From positions 124,001 to 188,000 of the forward strand of contig MCGO01000053.1 of the NCBI GenBank assembly GCA_002104985.1: DNA of 64,000 nt. The letters are read 5' to 3'. The notes beneath the pieces are model-generated. The model did no database searches and was not told where the DNA came from. It saw only the letters and a program-made list of their open reading frames with translations. Shown here piece by piece: positions 59,801-64,000 of this stretch (within the stretch, counting starts at the first letter, position 1; every line of letters begins with the position of its first letter). The position numbers and the translations under genes were made by a program. Source of the stretch: Rhizoclosmatium globosum (Eukaryota; Chytridiomycota; Chytridiomycetes; Chytridiales; Chytriomycetaceae).

Positions 59801-59947
59801 ACATTTGAAGATTCGATCAAGTTTTTGATTTCAAAGTTTACGAGCGAGGCGAAACGGGGGGAGCAGGTGTTTGCTCATGCTGTGCAAGGGACTTTACGGG
59901 ATAGCGTTTCGAAAGTGTTGCCTGTGACGTTGGATATATTGCGGTAA
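56888..59947 (+). CDS. G protein alpha subunit 4 with giant basic/Ser-rich insertion
   Basis: The first exon MGCTCSSPLAEEAALNSKLI carries the lipidation signal and ends KILLLG. The P-loop exon reads GPANSGKSTIMKQLKIIYNI (Asn-Ser for the usual Glu-Ser). After KIPYGLS the helical domain is interrupted by about 550 residues (57240-59060) with a repeated unit and many R-R-x-S motifs. The distal helical remnant (CVDAILTVCKDVDGLL) is degenerate. The GTPase half has EYIPTHDDILQSSVPTTGIH, in which the catalytic Arg position is Ser, then LLDVGGQKSERLKW (Gln kept) and NKID. The guanine-contact TCAT motif is not recognisable (HAVQGTLRD). Frame changes occur near 57390, 57690, 58580, 58940, 59200 and 59710. 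It is probably still an expressed protein, but GTP hydrolysis is doubtful. Confidence 0.78.
57932..58830 (+). repeat. Protein-level repeat array with PKA-like sites inside G-alpha 4
   Basis: A diverged unit of about 30 residues, roughly LKRRPSIQS-x-RASL-x3-V-x4-A-x2-RR-x-S, starts at 58038, 58251, 58484, 58627 and 58756, with a shorter related start at 57932 (LKRNASF). Each unit carries one to three Arg-Arg-x-Ser or Lys-Arg-x-Ser sites. The DNA copies are strongly diverged, so the repeat is seen only in translation. Spacing varies from about 130 to 230 bp. The last two units lie in a different frame from the first three, implying one frame change near 58580. Confidence 0.75.
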
Positions 59948-60142
59948 AACTTTGTGATTTGATATTGGGGAAAAAGCTTACAATTGTGTAATAGGAAATC
60001 GCTGAAGCAAGGAGGAAATCTTTGAAAGTTGTTTTTCTTTTTGGGATATTTGAGTAGACTTAAATATAACCTCTACCATATAAGGTCTTTCCGTCTATTA
60101 TGTTTATGAATGCATTTTTTTGAGGATTGTTTCTCTCAAACA

Positions 60143-61965
60143 ATGGGTTGCACCGAATCTGTGGAACAGAACGATGATGGATCCGCTCGACAAAGCAAGA
60201 CTATCGATAAAGACATCTCAAATGAATATAGAAAATCTACAAAACGACGAAGTGTCAAGTTGCTGCTACTTGGTGAGTTTTGCCCCTGTTCCGCCAATAT
60301 TACGAAACAATGGATTGATTGGAAGAAAAGGAACTGGCGAGAGCGGCAAATCCACGATTTAAACAAATGAGGATTGTCTATGGCGTGCAATTTACAGAGC
60401 AGGAAATCAACGGCTTTCGGTCGCCATTATGTTGAACGTTATGGGTTGCATCAAGACTTGATCACCGCGATGGATAAACTCAAGATTCCGTATGGATTTA
60501 TCGTGGAGAACATATCCAGAGTAAAGCAACGTTAGCATCTCCAGCCCAACTATTAAGCGCTGATTCCGATGGACATGGTCGGCTAGTTCAACATCAAGAC
60601 CCTCCCACGTGTCCATACTCAGCGATTTCCAAAAGAGAAGTCATGTTCGATTTCAAAGGACGGAAATCTGCTTTCACCACAATGGAATCGAAAATGAGTT
60701 TGTCGAACCAGCAACACATCGGCATCCGTCAGTGCCGTCTCAAAACGACGGATTTCAAATCCAGTAACTTACTTGATTCCCCTCGATGCTGAGATCCCGT
60801 CTGCCACAAACACGCCACCATCAGCAAGTCCAATGCAGTTACGGCACCTAATCAAATACTAGACTCAGCTCGTGTACAGGCTCATTAACAAGAAGCTCAA
60901 CGGATGATAACACACATCAATTATCTGCGAGTATGGGTAGAAACTCTGTCAAGTTCACGCCATTCTCAATCAAAACGCTCATCTGTTTCAGAAGCTGAAG
61001 GAAGAATACATAAAGTACTGACCCTATTGCTCGAACTGCTGAATTAAAGTACCTTATCGAGGGCGGTACAATGTTTCAAACTGGGGAAGTTGCAGAATCG
61101 GCGCGTTTTCTCAGTTCAACGGAAATCATGACGTGTTTATGACGCAAGATGGGTTTCCAGTAGAAGCGGTAGATCACATCAAAGTAATTTGGGCGGATAG
61201 CGGGATACAATATTGTTTCAGTCGTTCGAACGAGTTTCAGCTTATGGATTGCTGTTCATAGTTGAGTTATACAGTGTAAAGCAGCAGTCAAAACCTAATT
61301 CTTTATACAAACCACCAGTCTTATGGACAATTTCGACAGAATCATCCAGCCAGACTATGTTCCGACTGAGAGAGACATCCTCAATACAAGAGTAATGACA
61401 GTGAAAGCCAGCGAAACTAAATTCATTGCTGAGGATTTAGAATTCCGAGTGTTTGATGTCGGAGGACAACGCAGTGAGCGGATGAAATGGGCTCAGTTCT
61501 TTGATGACGTAACTGCAGTTATATTTGTAGCCGCGATAAGTTCATATGATCAAACACTGTTCGAAGACGAGAAGACTAACCGAAGTATGTAGTTGCTTTT
61601 GCTTTCTTACAGGTATTAATAACCATATACCGGTAGTGATGGAAGCGTTGACCTTATTCAACAGCACAATCAACCACCCAATATTCCGTAAGACTTCCAT
61701 TATTCTCTTCCTCAACAAAATCGATCTCTTCAAAGAGAAACTGAAAACCAAGCCCGTATCACTATACTTCCCAACATTCCAAGGCCCTGACACGTTTGAA
61801 GCCAGTGCGCAATTCTTCATAAAGCGATTTAAAGGAAAGAACTCAGATCGCCAGATTTATGCGCATTTGACTTGGGCAACAGATACACAACAAACCAAGA
61901 TTGTTTTAAAGGCCGTTGTGGATATTATAGTTCGAGGCGCGATAGCAGATTTAGGACTTACATAA
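60143..61965 (+). CDS. G protein alpha subunit 5 (P-loop/helical exon badly disrupted, possible pseudogene)
   Basis: The first exon [20 protein letters not shown] is intact up to KLLLLG, with an intron at about 60274-60329. The P-loop [10 protein letters not shown] is readable but a stop follows at once; downstream fragments [17 protein letters not shown] and KLKIPYGFI appear in changing frames. From 60380 to 61140 no frame stays open for long. The distal helical part [20 protein letters not shown] is intact, as is the GTPase half: [15 protein letters not shown] (catalytic Arg), [21 protein letters not shown] and [11 protein letters not shown], ending IADLGLT at 61963-61965. The intron near the C-terminus found in subunits 1-4 is absent. 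The second exon is far more broken than others here, so it may be a decaying gene whose 3' half still looks conserved. Confidence 0.72.
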
Positions 61966-62034
61966 AAAAATACGCTGTAACTTGTGAATAACGACGCTTA
62001 TCTTTCATTAAACAATAATTTCGTTCAGAGAACA

Positions 62035-63530
62035 ATGGGAAGCTGTGGATCCAAAGATGTACCAACCTCAAACACCAAAACGGTAGTTACAGCAAAGTCC
62101 ACGAAATCTCTTAAGAAAGCTGTTATGAAAACAGGGCTCAAAGTTCTAATTCTAGGTAGTGCCCCATAATCAAGTTTTGATTTGGCTGACACATTTTTCA
62201 TAAGGTCTTCCAAACTCAGGAAAGACCACACTTCTCAAGCAAATCCGACATCTTTATGGACGAGACTTCACGACAAAAGAGCAAACGACGTTTAAAGCCG
62301 ATATTCTACGAGAGTTTCTGCTTTGCACTAAAACGTTGGCTTCCATCGGTGATGATGTTCTTCAAGCATCGCCGCGATCTGATACTAGGCAGAAGAGCTC
62401 TCAAATTAGTGTTCCAGACGTTTACCTTGTTGCTCCTGCTGAAGAGAAGCAAGAGTCACCAAAACACTTGATTTATGGATCTATACAAACTTTGGCGTCT
62501 ACGAAAGAGCCAAATAATGATGAGGCTATGGTTGTAACAGCTCACGTTTGCTTAGTACCTGAGCCAATCTTTCGCGATGTAATACATGAAAAGGTTCCAC
62601 TAAAGCCAGCTGATGTGAGTAGGAACGCTAGTATCCGCACAGCAAAAATCAGCACAGAGTCGCTTGCATCAAAAAAAGCCGGAAGAAAGCTTTCAGTTGA
62701 TAATGGTTGTACTTCCACTTTTCAGGAGACGGAAATTGAACTGCGATTCGCTGTAAACGTCATCAAATCATTTCAAGAGGGATCGGAATTTTCTACAGAC
62801 TTGGCAAACGCGATTGAATATCTGTGGAAGGATGACCGTGTTAAAAAAGCGTTGGAAATGGCTCAAATTCCAGAATGTCTAGAGTTGTAAGGGAGCAGTC
62901 TAACCCCTTTTACAATTTGAGATAACCTACAATTCTAGCTTCCTTGATAACCGGCCAGAATTATGTCGCCTTGTTACACACCAACACCTGAAGATGCAAT
63001 GCATACTAAACTAGCCAGTACGCCTTCGCCCCTCTCATTCACACACAACGAATGCGATTATTTGATACTCGACACGCTGCGCGACTCCAAAACTCATATA
63101 TCCGATGCTTTGGCACAGTTCGAATACACTGGAGCCATATACTTTGTTGTTTCTCTTGATTCATATGATTTGGAAGGACACACTACAAAATCGAGTCAAT
63201 GTAAGGGTTATTTTGGTCTATCCTGTTCTGACTGTCGCAAAACAGTGCTTGAGGCTTACGACCTGTTTAAACTTCTCTGCAACCACTCACTTCTGCCCAA
63301 TACAAAAATGGTTTTGTTTTTAAACAAAGCGGATATGTGAGGCGGAAAATTACCAAAAAGCCGTTTGGAGACTACATCGAAGAGTATAAAGGTGCAAACA
63401 CATTTCTTGGTGTACCAGTTTTATCATCGATAAGTTTGTAAAAGCGGCACCGGAAAAGGATATAGTTCCGTACGTGCTGAGCGCTGTGAATATCAAGCAG
63501 ATGAAAACTGTTCTTGAAAGTGTGTTATAA
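62035..63530 (+). CDS. Degenerate G protein alpha subunit 6 (lacks catalytic switch residues)
   Basis: The first exon MGSCGSKDVPTSNTKTVVTA has a myristoylation glycine and ends KVLILG. The P-loop is GLPNSGKTTLLKQIRHLYGR, with Thr for the usual Ser. The helical domain (about 62200-62885) is open without any break, which argues that it is maintained. Switch I has PTPEDAMHTKLASTPSPL, where the Arg-x-x-Thr-x-Gly pattern is lost. The DVGGQ motif is replaced by DTLRD, and the guanine motif is NKAD. The end (PYVLSAVNIKQMKTVLESVL) lacks TCAT and the usual tail. Introns lie at about 62155-62204, 62886-62938 and 63201-63246. Frame corrections are implied near 62955, 63338 and 63420. It could bind but hardly hydrolyse GTP; a decoy or scaffold role is inference. 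Confidence 0.76.
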
Positions 63531-63565
63531 TATTTCAATAAAGAACTGTGGTATTCTGAAAGTAG

Positions 63566-64000
63566 TTAAACTAAAGTAGCAATTAACTGTGCGACATCTC
63601 CTCTTCCAAACTGCATTGAAATATGAAGTGCCTCCTTGACGACATTGTAGTCATAGATAGTGGGTGGTTCCTCCAACAACAACATTCTAACCACATCTTC
63701 CTTTCCCCAGCTACAAGCCCATTTCAAAACATAACCTTCCTCTGCATTCATCAGATCAAACAAGTGTGGGTATTCTTTGAGTCGCTTCAGGATAGGCAAC
63801 GCAAAGTCTCGTTTGCAGGAGAAGTCAAATGAAATCTGGCGAGAGTCGAGAAAGACTGCAGAATGACGATTCGGGCTGACACGTAGTTGAGAGGGAGTTT
63901 GGAGGCAGACACAAGAAAGTCTGATCGATGATGTTGAAGATGGAGGACGGCGAAACCAACATCCTTTCGCAGAAATGAGAATGCCTTACAAGTTCGTGCG
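63566..64000 (-). CDS. Ankyrin-repeat-like protein (5' truncated by window edge)
   Basis: The C-terminal end of a minus-strand gene converges with G-alpha 6; the stops are 36 bp apart. The last open stretch reads LPILKRLKEYPHLFDLMNAE, EGYVLKWACSWGKEDVVRML and EALHISMQFGRGDVAQLIA, with helix pairs and WACSWGKEDVVRMLL resembling ankyrin repeats (family pattern LxxACxxGxxxVVxxLL). Upstream of about 63840 the same frame stays open for a distance, but its protein sequence is not distinctive. The start is outside the window. Confidence 0.6.

Overview
The window looks like nuclear DNA of a zoosporic (chytrid-type) fungus. The genes carry short GT-AG introns, mostly about 45-130 bp. There is a chitin synthase with a myosin-like motor, fungal-style biotin ligase, SNF5, EPL1 and HRD1 homologues, and also flagellum-linked genes (IFT52, an RBJ/DNAJC27-type Rab-like GTPase, CNBD2-like proteins) that non-flagellated fungi lack. 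The species cannot be named from the sequence alone.

Layout. 0-2.6 kb: 3' part of an acidic hypothetical gene. 2.4-9.0 kb: three G-alpha genes (two on the minus strand, one on the plus strand). 9.0-20.6 kb: SNF5 with a GATA finger, adenylosuccinate synthetase, motor-type chitin synthase, biotin-protein ligase. 20.7-24.6 kb: four cyclic-nucleotide-binding (CNB) domains that appear to run into an F-box and leucine-rich repeats in one gene. 24.8-36.0 kb: HRD1-type E3 ligase, Rab-like GTPase, ArfGAP, IFT52, a hypothetical gene, and the NEDD8-activating E1 subunit UBA3. 36.2-43.2 kb: three tandem CNBD2-like genes. 43.5-53.3 kb: coiled-coil protein, CCDC97 homologue, EPL1, MICAL-like flavin monooxygenase. 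53.4-56.7 kb: a fourth CNBD2-like gene and a Ser-rich protein. 56.9-63.5 kb: three more G-alpha genes, one with a very large basic/Ser-rich insertion full of R-R-x-S motifs and one lacking the catalytic switch residues. 63.6-64 kb: end of an ankyrin-like gene.

How the genes may work together. Six G-alpha subunits and five proteins with CNB domains (eight CNB domains in all) lie in 64 kb, which suggests a G-protein/cyclic-nucleotide signalling island built by tandem duplication. Two parts may be undescribed: the CNB4-F-box-LRR protein, a candidate cyclic-nucleotide-controlled SCF adaptor, and the G-alpha with a repeat array of PKA-like phosphorylation sites. The functional links are inference.

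Caution. Most multi-exon genes here need one or more single-base corrections to stay open, usually one missing base in a short homopolymer. Because this also hits conserved core genes, consensus sequencing error is the simplest explanation. Gene models below therefore give the span of the recognisable protein and note where the frame breaks.
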